NCBI GenBank assembly: GCA_949287225.1
Contig: CASEFP010000050.1
Location: forward strand, 1 to 35,138
Length of the DNA stretch: 35,138 bases
Source of the DNA: an uncultured Lentisphaeria bacterium
GTDB taxonomy: Bacteria; Verrucomicrobiota; Lentisphaeria; Victivallales; UBA1829
Direction of reading: 5' to 3'
Part shown: piece by piece, positions 1-7,192 of the stretch
How the letters are laid out: each line of letters opens with the position of its first letter
Position numbering within the stretch: position 1 is the first letter of the stretch
Position numbers and translations under genes: made by a program
The notes under the pieces: model-generated
What the model was told of the DNA's origin: nothing
Database searches by the model: none
Seen by the model: the letters and a program-made list of their open reading frames with translations, nothing else

Positions 1-215
1 AACAGTTTCATACAGCGATGCTCTGCATCGCAAAAATGCTTCGTGCAGGACTCTCAGTCCTGCCGCGGTCCAGCTGCGTAAGCTGGTCGCCGCAGGCGAA
101 ATCCCCGATACCGCGTATGCTTGCATCGCGGTAATTCATTACTATATTCCGTGGTTTCCCGATTGCAAATCCCGAAACGGACTTTGTCCGTGGCCGATAT
201 AATCGGTATCGTCAG
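1..215. repeat. Mosaic of short hairpins (left copy)
   Basis: There is no credible gene here. The stretch is made of consecutive short inverted repeats with small loops: GCGATGC-tct-GCATCGC (15-31), GCAGGACT-ctc-AGTCCTGC (45-63), CCAGCT-gcgta-AGCTGG (70-86), TCGCC-gca-GGCGA (87-99), a TACCGCG/CGCGGTA stem near 109-133, ACGGAC-ttt-GTCCGT (178-192) and CCGAT-ata-ATCGG (194-206). Bases 1-90 recur at 5451-5540 with one difference, at base 53, in a hairpin loop. The element may extend to the left of the window. Its function is unknown; structured 3' ends of transcripts or a non-autonomous mobile element are possibilities. Confidence 0.75.
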
Positions 216-442
216 AAGGTTCCTCTGGCTTTTTGAAAAGAAACTTCCGGAAAAACGCCTGCGGTCCTGCCGTTCTTCACGAATCCGGCGGCATTACACG
301 CGTATTCTCCCGGGAAGACGGGAGACAGGAAGAAATGAAGAGATGCTGTTTTGCAAATCCGGCATCAGCCTGCCGGGGGAGGGCGCCGCCGCACCGATCC
401 CGGAATCCCCGAATCCCGGATTGGCGGGCGGCCCCTGTCTGC
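216..442. other. Gene-free spacer downstream of hydG
   Basis: I see no gene supported by codon pattern, ribosome binding site or homology. The open frames crossing it are shadows that run antisense into hydG. A clear intrinsic terminator for hydG (which is read leftwards) is not visible, only GC-rich sequence near 380-440 with repeated CCCGGA/TCCCGG words. Confidence 0.5.
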
Positions 443-1864
443 TCAGAAGCGGAAGTCACGCTTGCCGTCGTGCAGTTCGCGCAGGTGATCTTCGGCGATT
501 GCACGCACTTTTTCATTGGGAATGCGTGGAATCTCGTCGCGGATCACCTTTTCGCCCTTGATTTTCGTATCCTCCGAAGCGTAGTCTTCCAGATACTCCT
601 TCAAGGTCATCAGTGCGTTCGGCTGACAGCAGTTCGCGATCTGGCCGGATTTCACCAGCTTCATGAAACGGTCCCCGGTGCGTCCCTCCCGGTAACAGGC
701 GGTGCAGAAACTCGGAATGTAGCCGAGGCTGAGGAGCCAGTTCACAACCTGGTCAAGCGAGCGCGTGTCGCTGACGTCGAACTGCGCGGAGTTCTCCTCC
801 TCGCTCTCCTTTTCGACATAGCCGCCGACACTGGTGCGGGAGCCTCCGCTGATCTGCGACACGCCGAGGCGGAGCACCCGTTCGCGCGCCTTCTGCGATT
901 CGCGCGTCGAAATAATGATCCCCGTATAGGGAACCGCGATCCGCAGAACGGCGACGATCTTTTCAAAGATTTCATCGGAGATCGCATTGGAGAAGGTCCC
1001 GGGGTCGATGTCGTCCGCCGCGCGGATCCGCGGGACGCTGATCGTGTGCGGGCCGACCCCTTTTGCCGCCTCAAGATGTTCCGCGTGCATCAGAAGCCCG
1101 ACGAAGTCGTAGCGGTAGAGGTTCAGTCCGAACAGCACGCCGCAGCCGACGTCGTCGATTCCGCCGTCCATCGCGCGGTCCATCGCTTCGGTGTGATAGG
1201 CGTAATCGTGTTTCGGCCCCGTCGGATGCAGTTCCTCGTATGCCTTCTTGTTGTAGGTCTCCTGGAAGAGGATGTAAGTGCCGATTCCCGCTTCTTTGAG
1301 CTTGCGGTAGTTCTCGACCGTCGTCGCCGCGATGTTGACGTTGACGCGGCGGATCGCACCGTTTTTGTGCTTGATTCCGTAGATCGTTTTGATGCTCTCA
1401 AGCACATATTCGATCGGGTTGTGGACGGGATCCTCTCCGGTTTCGAGCGCAAGGCGCTTGTGGCCCATGTCCTGAAGCGCGATCACCTCTTTCGCGATCT
1501 CCTCCTGCGTGAGCTTCTTGCGGCGGATATGCTTGTTCTTGAGGTGATAGGGACAGTAGGTGCAGCCGTTGATGCAGTAGTTGGACAGATACAGCGGCGC
1601 AAACATCACAATGCGGTTTCCGTAGAATTTCTGCTTGATCTCGCGCGCCAGCGAAAAGATTTTCTCTTTTTCCTCCTCCAGTTCGCAGTCGAGCAGCACC
1701 AGCGCCTCGCGGTGGGTCAGCCCCTTGCACGCCTTCGCCTTTTCCAGAATCTGTTCAACGAGCGCGCGGTCGTTTTTGTGTGCTTCGGCATAAGCCAGAG
1801 TGTCCAGGATCTCCTGATCGTTGATGAACTCCTCGGCCCGGGATGATTTCGGATCGTATTTCAT
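443..1864 (-). CDS. hydG: [FeFe]-hydrogenase H-cluster maturase HydG (radical SAM tyrosine lyase)
   Basis: The 473-residue protein matches HydG in length and motifs. HydG cleaves tyrosine with S-adenosylmethionine and makes the CO and cyanide ligands of the hydrogenase H-cluster, in the cytoplasm. The radical-SAM cluster motif is C97-x3-C101-x2-C104 (CINGCTYC). Near the C-terminus is FCTACYREGRTGDRF followed by GQIANCCQPNAL, which gives the CX2CX22C site of the auxiliary iron-sulfur cluster. The start at 1864 is preceded by AAAGGA. It lies 19 bases after the TM1266-type regulator gene, so the two probably share a transcript. hydE, hydF and the hydrogenase genes are not in the window. Identification is very firm and rests on motifs as well as overall similarity to the family. 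Confidence 0.97.
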   Translation of the reverse strand: MKYDPKSSRAEEFINDQEILDTLAYAEAHKNDRALVEQILEKAKACKGLTHREALVLLDCELEEEKEKIFSLAREIKQKFYGNRIVMFAPLYLSNYCINGCTYCPYHLKNKHIRRKKLTQEEIAKEVIALQDMGHKRLALETGEDPVHNPIEYVLESIKTIYGIKHKNGAIRRVNVNIAATTVENYRKLKEAGIGTYILFQETYNKKAYEELHPTGPKHDYAYHTEAMDRAMDGGIDDVGCGVLFGLNLYRYDFVGLLMHAEHLEAAKGVGPHTISVPRIRAADDIDPGTFSNAISDEIFEKIVAVLRIAVPYTGIIISTRESQKARERVLRLGVSQISGGSRTSVGGYVEKESEEENSAQFDVSDTRSLDQVVNWLLSLGYIPSFCTACYREGRTGDRFMKLVKSGQIANCCQPNALMTLKEYLEDYASEDTKIKGEKVIRDEIPRIPNEKVRAIAEDHLRELHDGKRDFRF

Positions 1865-1883
1865 GCTTCCAGTGTCCTTTCGG

Positions 1884-2135
1884 TTATTTTTTGGAATAGA
1901 CTGTTTTCACGCTGATTCCGTCGAGCATGCCCAGTTTTCCGGAGAGGGAGCTTATGACATTGTTCGGCGCGTCCACAATCACGCTGATGATGCAGACGTT
2001 CTGTTTTTTGTAGGGGATTCCCATGCGCCCGACAACATATTCGCCGTATTCATGCAGAATCCGGTTGAGTTCATCGGTGATCTCCTGATTTTCCACGATG
2101 ATCCCGATCAACGCGATTCTGGTTTCCGTTTCCAT
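1884..2135 (-). CDS. TM1266-family iron-only hydrogenase system regulator
   Basis: This is an 83-residue protein beginning METETRIALIGIIVENQ, with the small ACT-like alpha/beta fold expected of the TM1266 family (putative regulator of the iron-only hydrogenase system). Members usually sit beside hydE, hydF or hydG, as here. The start at 2135 is chosen because AAAGGAG lies just upstream on the minus strand. A longer open frame to 2228 would run through an intrinsic terminator hairpin and adds residues with no family resemblance. The ligand and the exact role of the family are not established; ACT-like domains usually bind small molecules. hydG follows after 19 bases. Confidence 0.88.
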   Translation of the reverse strand: METETRIALIGIIVENQEITDELNRILHEYGEYVVGRMGIPYKKQNVCIISVIVDAPNNVISSLSGKLGMLDGISVKTVYSKK

Positions 2136-2156
2136 TGCCTCTCCTTTCCGGGGCAT

Positions 2157-2194
2157 AAAAAAATCCCTGTGTTCCGGACAACGGTACACAGGGA
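2157..2194 (-). terminator. Intrinsic terminator in the leader of the TM1266-hydG transcript
   Basis: On the minus strand TCCCTGTGT pairs with ACACAGGGA (2194-2186 with 2172-2164). An inner CCG/CGG pairing sits above an A/A mismatch, and seven U follow at once. The U-tract ends a few bases before the ribosome binding site of the regulator gene. No minus-strand gene lies upstream for several kilobases, so this is better explained as an attenuator than as the end of another transcript. Confidence 0.8.
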
Positions 2195-2319
2195 CGGAGC
2201 GTCTGACAAATTTTCCACCGCCTTGCACCCGGGACGCACCCTGAATGTTCAGAACGATTTTACATTTTCCGGATCTTCCGCCGCGGGAGACAAGCCCCCC
2301 TGGCGTCAGAACATTCCAT

Positions 2320-2349
2320 ATAATATAATCAGACCTTGATTTTTTGCAA
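2320..2349 (-). promoter_or_regulatory. Predicted promoter for the TM1266-hydG transcript
   Basis: The minus strand carries TTGCAA (2349-2344), then a 16-base gap to TATATT (2327-2322) or an 18-base gap to TATTAT (2325-2320). Transcription would begin near 2313 and produce a leader of about 180 bases containing the terminator at 2157-2194. Read by eye only. Confidence 0.5.
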
Positions 2350-2558
2350 ATGTTTTATCCCGTATCTTCGTTTCATTTTCCCTGCGGAAACAGAACATGG
2401 CAGCATAAACGCTCTGTAAAGCAGGAGAAGATGCCGTGTGCCCGAAGACGCTTTTCCGTAAAAATCTTCCCCCGGACTGGAAATTTCCTTTTCCGGTGGT
2501 ATGTTACCTTTCCGGACGGCGAAAGAATCAACTCAAACTCCGGAAAGAATACTTGACC
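2350..2558 (+). promoter_or_regulatory. pyr operon leader with hairpin masking the pyrR ribosome binding site
   Basis: Positions 2508-2516 (CTTTCCGGA) pair perfectly with 2539-2547 (TCCGGAAAG) across a 22-base loop. The 3' arm contains GGAAAG, the only plausible ribosome binding site before the pyrR start at 2559. The stem could therefore control initiation. I do not see a convincing PyrR-binding consensus, an intrinsic terminator or a strong sigma-70 promoter in the rest of this stretch. Confidence 0.45.
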
Positions 2559-3131
2559 ATGGATTCCACTCCAGAACGAAAACACCTGATGAACGCGCAG
2601 GAAATCGCCGCGCTGATCGACCGGATCGCACAGGAAATCTGCGACAGAAACAAAAATGCCGATCCCGACGATTTCGTCTTCATCGGCATTCACCGCGGCG
2701 GCGTGCCGCTTGCGGAACGACTCGTCAAAAGCATTGAAACAAAAGCCGGATTCCAGCCCCGCCTCGGCACACTGGACATCTCCATGTACCGCGACGACAT
2801 CGGAATGCGCAAGACGCTCCCGTTCATCTTCGAGACGAGGATCCCGTTCGACATCAACGGGAAAACCATCATCCTCGTCGACGACGTGCTTCAGAGCGGG
2901 CGCTCCATCCGTGCCGCGCTCGACGCGATCACCGATTACGGGCGGCCCGCAATCGTCCGGCTCGCCGCGCTCCTCGACCGCGGACTGCGCGAGTTCCCGA
3001 TCAATGCCGATTACGTCGGAGAGTTCGTGAACGTTCCTCCCGAGCTGCGGATCAAGATCAACTGGCGCGAGTATGCCGGAGAAGAGGATTATGTTTACAC
3101 GGTCCGCAACAGGAAGGAGAGCATCGCATGA
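2559..3131 (+). CDS. pyrR: PyrR bifunctional pyrimidine operon regulator / uracil phosphoribosyltransferase
   Basis: The 190-residue protein has the PyrR fold. GIHRGGVPLAERL at 43-55 and the PRPP-binding loop TIILVDDVLQSGRSIRAA at 103-120 are both typical, as is PPELRIKINW near the C-terminus. In its family PyrR binds pyr mRNA when uridine nucleotides are high, and it also makes UMP from uracil and PRPP. The start at 2559 is preferred; an ATG at 2589 (MNAQEIAALI) is a shorter alternative close to the usual family start. Upstream open frame to 2436 is not family-like. The gene overlaps pyrB by 4 bases (ATGA), so translation is probably coupled. Confidence 0.92.
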   Translation: MDSTPERKHLMNAQEIAALIDRIAQEICDRNKNADPDDFVFIGIHRGGVPLAERLVKSIETKAGFQPRLGTLDISMYRDDIGMRKTLPFIFETRIPFDINGKTIILVDDVLQSGRSIRAALDAITDYGRPAIVRLAALLDRGLREFPINADYVGEFVNVPPELRIKINWREYAGEEDYVYTVRNRKESIA

Positions 3132-4057
3132 ACAATCCGTGGACGAAAAAGGACCTGATGAGTCTGTACGACCTTTCGGCGGAGGAGATCACACTGATTC
3201 TCGACACCGCCCAGGAGTTTAAAAAAGTATCCCAGCGCAAGATCAAGAAAGTTCCCGCTCTCCGCGGAAAAACCGTGGTCAACCTTTTCATCGAGCCGAG
3301 CACGCGCACACGCATCTCCTTTGAGCTGGCGGAACAGCGCCTCAGCGCCGACATCATCAACATCAATGCCGAGGCGAGCAGTCTGCGCAAGGGCGAGACG
3401 CTGCTTGACACCGTGCGGAACATCGAGGCGCTTCAGGCGGATCTCGTCGTGATCCGCCACTCCGCGGCGGGGGCGCCGAATTTTCTTGCCTCGCGCGTCC
3501 GGTGCGGGATCGTCAACGCCGGCGACGGCGCGCACAGCCATCCGACCCAGGCGCTGCTCGATCTCTTCACCATGCGTGAAAAGAAGGGCACGATCAAGGG
3601 ATTGAATGTTTCGATCATCGGCGACATTCTCCACAGCCGCGTTGCGAGGAGCGACATGTGGGGACTTCTCAAGCTCGGCGCGAACGTCACCTTCTCCGGG
3701 CCGTCGACGCTGGTCCCGCGCGAATTTGAAGCCGCCGGAGTCCGGGTCTGCGACAATCTGGAGGACGCGCTGGTCGGTGCCGACGTCGTCAATCTCCTGC
3801 GCATCCAGCATGAGCGCCAGCGCAGCGGATTCTTCCCGAGCACCGGAGAGTATGCAAGAGTTTTCGGACTCAATAAGGAGAGTCTCAAATATATCAAACC
3901 GGACGCCCTCATCATGCATCCGGGGCCGATCAACCGCGATGTCGAGCTGGCATCCGCGCTGGCGGACGGGCCGCAGTCGGTCATTCTTGAACAGGTAACC
4001 AACGGGCTTGCCGTCCGCATGGCGGTATTGTTCCTTGTAGCGGGGTGTCTGAAATGA
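3128..4057 (+). CDS. pyrB: Aspartate carbamoyltransferase catalytic subunit
   Basis: This 309-residue protein catalyses carbamoyl phosphate plus L-aspartate to carbamoylaspartate, the committed step of pyrimidine synthesis. The carbamoyl phosphate loop STRTR is at 58-62. RHSAAGAPN, HPTQALLDLF and the late MHPGPINRDVELAS motif, all conserved in catalytic chains, are present. Length is that of a full catalytic chain. AAGGAG sits 9 bases before the ATG. It overlaps pyrR at its start and pyrC at its end by 4 bases each. No regulatory chain (pyrI) is encoded nearby, so the enzyme may work without one or with the next-gene dihydroorotase; the latter is only a possibility. Confidence 0.97.
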   Translation: MNNPWTKKDLMSLYDLSAEEITLILDTAQEFKKVSQRKIKKVPALRGKTVVNLFIEPSTRTRISFELAEQRLSADIININAEASSLRKGETLLDTVRNIEALQADLVVIRHSAAGAPNFLASRVRCGIVNAGDGAHSHPTQALLDLFTMREKKGTIKGLNVSIIGDILHSRVARSDMWGLLKLGANVTFSGPSTLVPREFEAAGVRVCDNLEDALVGADVVNLLRIQHERQRSGFFPSTGEYARVFGLNKESLKYIKPDALIMHPGPINRDVELASALADGPQSVILEQVTNGLAVRMAVLFLVAGCLK

Positions 4058-5343
4058 GCAGCAGAATTTACAGAGGCGCGCGCGTCATTGATCCCGCGCG
4101 GAAGATTGACCGGATTATGGATATTGCCGTTTCCGACGGTATTTTTGTCGATCCCGGAACCGTGAAGGATGCTTCCGTCGTCGATCTGACGGGTTATGTG
4201 CTTGCGCCGGGCTTCATCGACCTGCATGTGCACCTGCGTCAGCCGGGCAAGACCGATGCCGAGACCATTCATACCGGCACGATGGCGGCCGCGGCGGGCG
4301 GATTCACCTCCATTGTCGCGATGCCGAACACGAATCCGTGCGCCGACAATCCCGGAACGATCCACTATATCCGGACTTATGCCAAGGCCGAAGGGGTTGT
4401 CAAAGTGCTTCCCTGCGGCGCGATCACCAAAGGGCTGGAAGGTCAGGAGATGTCGGGCATCGGCGGATTGAAGGCTGCCGGCGTCGTCGCCCTTTCCGAT
4501 GACGGAAAATGCGTGCAGAATCATGAACTCATGCGGCATGTGATCGAATATTCCCGCACCTTCAAACTGCCGATTCTCGACCATTGCGAGGATACGAATC
4601 TGGCGAGCGGCGGCGTGATGCACGAGGGGCACTGGTCGGTGTTTCTGGGGATGAAAGGCATGGCGGCCGCGGCGGAGGAGCTGATTGTCGCGCGTGATGC
4701 GATTCTTGCACGGACCGCGAACTGGAAAGTCCATATTCAGCATGTTTCCACGAGAGGTTCCCTTGCGATCATCCGGACGGCGCAGAAGGAGGGGATCCGG
4801 ATTACGGCGGAGGCGACCCCGCACCACATTGCTTTGACCGACATTGAAATCAAGAAATTCGATACGAATTACAAGATGAATCCGCCGCTGCGTTCCGAGG
4901 AGGACCGTCTTGCGGTGATCGAGGGATTGCGCGACGGCACGATCACGGTGATTGCGACGGATCACGCGCCGCACACGAATACGGCGAAGACGGTCGAGTT
5001 CGACTATGCGCCGTTCGGCATTATCGGACTGGAGACTGCGCTGCCGGTCTGTTTCACGGAACTCTATCATAAGGGATATCTGGATCTTCCTTCTCTGATT
5101 TCGAAGTTCACGAAGGGACCGGCGGAGGTGCTTGGAATGCCTGTCGGCACGCTGGAAATCGGGCGGCCTGCGGATATTACCATCCTGGATCCCGGGCGCG
5201 AGGGAGTTGTGGACGCGGAGAAATTCTATTCCAAATCGCGCAATACGCCGTTCAACGGGTATCGTTTCAAGGGATGTGCTGTCGGGACGATTGTGGACGG
5301 GAAATGTGTTTTCAGTCTGCTTGACGCCTTGCAGAAGGATTGA
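4054..5343 (+). CDS. pyrC: Dihydroorotase (type I, PyrC)
   Basis: The 429-residue amidohydrolase cyclises carbamoylaspartate to dihydroorotate, the step after PyrB. Metal ligands are visible: H58 and H60 in APGFIDLHVHLRQPG, DHCED, HIQHVSTRGS and TPHHIALTD. The catalytic aspartate motif is IATDHAPHT, and NPPLRSEEDR is the usual substrate-side segment. The length fits the long (type I) class found in Bacillus rather than the short enterobacterial class. The ATG at 4054 overlaps the pyrB stop (ATGA) and has GGGG a few bases upstream; a GTG at 4045 is a possible alternative three codons earlier. It ends next to the large hairpin mosaic. Confidence 0.96.
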   Translation: MSSRIYRGARVIDPARKIDRIMDIAVSDGIFVDPGTVKDASVVDLTGYVLAPGFIDLHVHLRQPGKTDAETIHTGTMAAAAGGFTSIVAMPNTNPCADNPGTIHYIRTYAKAEGVVKVLPCGAITKGLEGQEMSGIGGLKAAGVVALSDDGKCVQNHELMRHVIEYSRTFKLPILDHCEDTNLASGGVMHEGHWSVFLGMKGMAAAAEELIVARDAILARTANWKVHIQHVSTRGSLAIIRTAQKEGIRITAEATPHHIALTDIEIKKFDTNYKMNPPLRSEEDRLAVIEGLRDGTITVIATDHAPHTNTAKTVEFDYAPFGIIGLETALPVCFTELYHKGYLDLPSLISKFTKGPAEVLGMPVGTLEIGRPADITILDPGREGVVDAEKFYSKSRNTPFNGYRFKGCAVGTIVDGKCVFSLLDALQKD

Positions 5344-5996
5344 ACCTGAAAAATAACGTAAGTTGGTCGCGCAAGGCGCGAAATAAAATCATCGCGCGCG
5401 GAGCAGCGCAATAAAAAAATAATTTGCTTTGCAAATTATGATTCAAAAAAAACAGTTTCATACAGCGATGCTCTGCATCGCAAAAATGCTTCGTGCAGGA
5501 CTGTCAGTCCTGCCGCGGTCCAGCTGCGTAAGCTGGTCGCGCAAAGCGCGAAATCTCCCTTCCGGCGGCGCTTCCACCCGCTAAAGGACGAGAAACGCTT
5601 CTTCGGGAGCCGCCGGTACAGCGTGTAACATCAGGGATATAATCGGAGCTCTCGTGGTTCTTTACTATTAACGAGACGGAAGAATGCTCGCGCATTCTTC
5701 CGTCTCAATGCATACGCCCGGAGCTCTCGAACTTTTTCGTTGAAAAAGTTCTCGTCACTGAGCGGTCTGAACCGCTCCGGGCGGGGATTTCGTGCTCCGC
5801 ACGACCAGCTTGCGCAGCTGGACCGCGCAAGGGTCAGCGACCCTTGACCCCGAGAAGAATGCTTGCGCATTCTTCCGTTTCGCCCGGAGGCCGGCGGGGA
5901 TTTCGTGCTCCGCACGACCAGCGTTTCGCCGCTGGATCACGACAAGGGTCAGCGACCCTTGACCCCGGGAAGAATGCATGCGCATTCTTCCGTTTC
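5344..5996. repeat. Large mosaic of micro-hairpins between pyrC and the lactonase gene
   Basis: No gene is present. At least fifteen short inverted repeats follow one another, most with loops of 3-6 bases: 5367-5381, 5419-5439 (ATAATTTGC stem), 5465-5481, 5495-5513, 5520-5536, 5537-5551, 5562-5616 (CCGGCGGC, long loop), 5673-5706 (15-bp stem GAGACGGAAGAATGC), 5729-5751, 5760-5777, 5791-5803, 5805-5821, 5828-5846, 5854-5875, 5904-5916, 5918-5935, 5943-5961 and 5968-5991. Bases 5451-5540 repeat bases 1-90. A unit of about 100 bases occurs at 5781-5880 and again at 5894-5995. Several stems differ between copies with pairing preserved. Open frames here (peptides such as RVADPC) are by-products of the repeat. 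Confidence 0.85.
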
Positions 5997-7031
5997 TCAG
6001 ATGAGGCACAGCGGTCCGGGGACGTGGATATCCATATCCGGAAGATAGGAGAGTTTTCCGCTTTCCGGATCATATCGGAAAAGTGCGACATTATCGGAAA
6101 ACTCGTTGCAGGCGCCGACCATACATCCGCACGGCAGAAAGTTGATGTCACGCGGGCTTTTTCCATGGCTGTCCACGATGTCATACAACGTCAGCGACGC
6201 GTCCGGTGCAACATGGTAGCAGGCAATGGAGTCATAACCGCGGTTGCTGACAATCAAATGTTTTCCGTTCGGAGAGAGCCGCACGGCGGCGACCTTGGTC
6301 TCCCTATCGAATTTCAGGCCGTCCGGAAGCGTGGAGAGCGTGGAGACATGCGAAAGTTTCCCATCCGCGTATTCCAGGACGGAGACCGTGTTGTCCACCT
6401 CGTTTGCCAGCCATGCGTGTCTGCCGTCCGGCGCGAAAAGAATGTGGCGCGGACCGGAACCGGGAATGCCCCGATAACGGAATGCCGGCGCGTTTTCGAT
6501 TCCTTTTTCAGGTGTGAAGCGGAAAAGCAGCACCTCGTCGAGCCCGAGATCGACCAGGCAGAGATAATTCAGATCCGGCGTGAAGCACACGCAGTGAGCA
6601 TGGGTATGTTCCTGCCGGCGCTTGTTCGGACCGAGTTTTCCGGTGTAGGAAATCATTCTGCCTTCGCCCGTGAAGGTGCCGTTCACAAGTTTGAACTCGT
6701 TGAGGTTGCCGCTGGTGTAGTTGGCGCAGTAGAGGAAGGCGCAGGCGCGGTCGGTCGTGATATGACAGCTGGATTCGCCGTGCGTTTCGACATGATTCAT
6801 GAAAACGAGCGTGGAGTCGTCGGAACGGTCATAGGCGGCGACCTTGTTCACGGCTCCGTCCTTGTAAACCGAATAAAGAAAACGTTTCTTCGGTGAGTAG
6901 GCCAGGTAGGAGACCCCGCGCAGCGGAGTGAAGAACACCTGTCCGCAGACGTTTTCCTCTGTCTGTTCGTAACCGTAAATGCCGCCAGATTTCTCCTGGG
7001 AACGCGCCGCAATATAGAAAATCCGATCCAT
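5997..7031 (-). CDS. Lactonase-family beta-propeller protein (6-phosphogluconolactonase/YbhE type)
   Basis: The 344-residue protein has the repeated strand pattern of the seven-bladed lactonase family (Pgl/YbhE). Family-like segments are HTHAHCVCFTPDLNYLCLVD, GSGPRHILFAPDGRHAWLANE, VRLSPNGKHLIVSNRGYDS and SPRDINFLPCG. Characterised members hydrolyse 6-phosphogluconolactone in the pentose phosphate pathway; others act on different lactones, so the substrate here is not certain. There is no signal peptide, so it is probably cytoplasmic. GAGGTG precedes the start at 7031. The stop codon lies only 5 bases from the last hairpin of the mosaic, so that hairpin will be in the 3' end of the mRNA. It is divergent from recC. 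Confidence 0.85.
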   Translation of the reverse strand: MDRIFYIAARSQEKSGGIYGYEQTEENVCGQVFFTPLRGVSYLAYSPKKRFLYSVYKDGAVNKVAAYDRSDDSTLVFMNHVETHGESSCHITTDRACAFLYCANYTSGNLNEFKLVNGTFTGEGRMISYTGKLGPNKRRQEHTHAHCVCFTPDLNYLCLVDLGLDEVLLFRFTPEKGIENAPAFRYRGIPGSGPRHILFAPDGRHAWLANEVDNTVSVLEYADGKLSHVSTLSTLPDGLKFDRETKVAAVRLSPNGKHLIVSNRGYDSIACYHVAPDASLTLYDIVDSHGKSPRDINFLPCGCMVGACNEFSDNVALFRYDPESGKLSYLPDMDIHVPGPLCLI

Positions 7032-7130
7032 CCATCACCTCGCAGGTTTTGTTTTCCGGTATTGTAGCCGTCTGTGCGGGAAATTGCCAGTTCCGAACGG
7101 AAATAAAATGATGAAAAAGAGAAAAAAAAC

Positions 7131-7160
7131 TTGAAATCCCCTCTTTTTCCGTTTTATTAT
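7131..7160 (+). promoter_or_regulatory. Predicted promoter of the recCBD operon
   Basis: TTGAAA (7131-7136) is followed after 18 bases by TATTAT (7155-7160), about 33 bases before the recC start. This is the best sigma-70-like pair in the spacer between the divergent lactonase and recC genes. Confidence 0.55.
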
Positions 7161-7192
7161 AGCCGGATAACGACTGGAAGAGGAAAAGACCG

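Noticed and set aside
233..1846. Long plus-strand open frame (537 codons) across hydG
   Set aside because: It is antisense to a clearly conserved hydG, has no family-like sequence and arises from GC-rich codon bias.
2136..2228. Longer N-terminus for the TM1266-type protein
   Set aside because: It would be encoded by the terminator hairpin and U-tract; the internal ATG at 2135 has a good ribosome binding site.
5345..5996. CRISPR array
   Set aside because: There are no regular repeats with unique spacers; the units are different hairpins placed side by side and no cas gene is near.
5631..6184. Small minus-strand open frames with repeated peptides such as RVADPC and HAFFPGS
   Set aside because: They are translations of the hairpin repeats, occur in several frames and lack ribosome binding sites.
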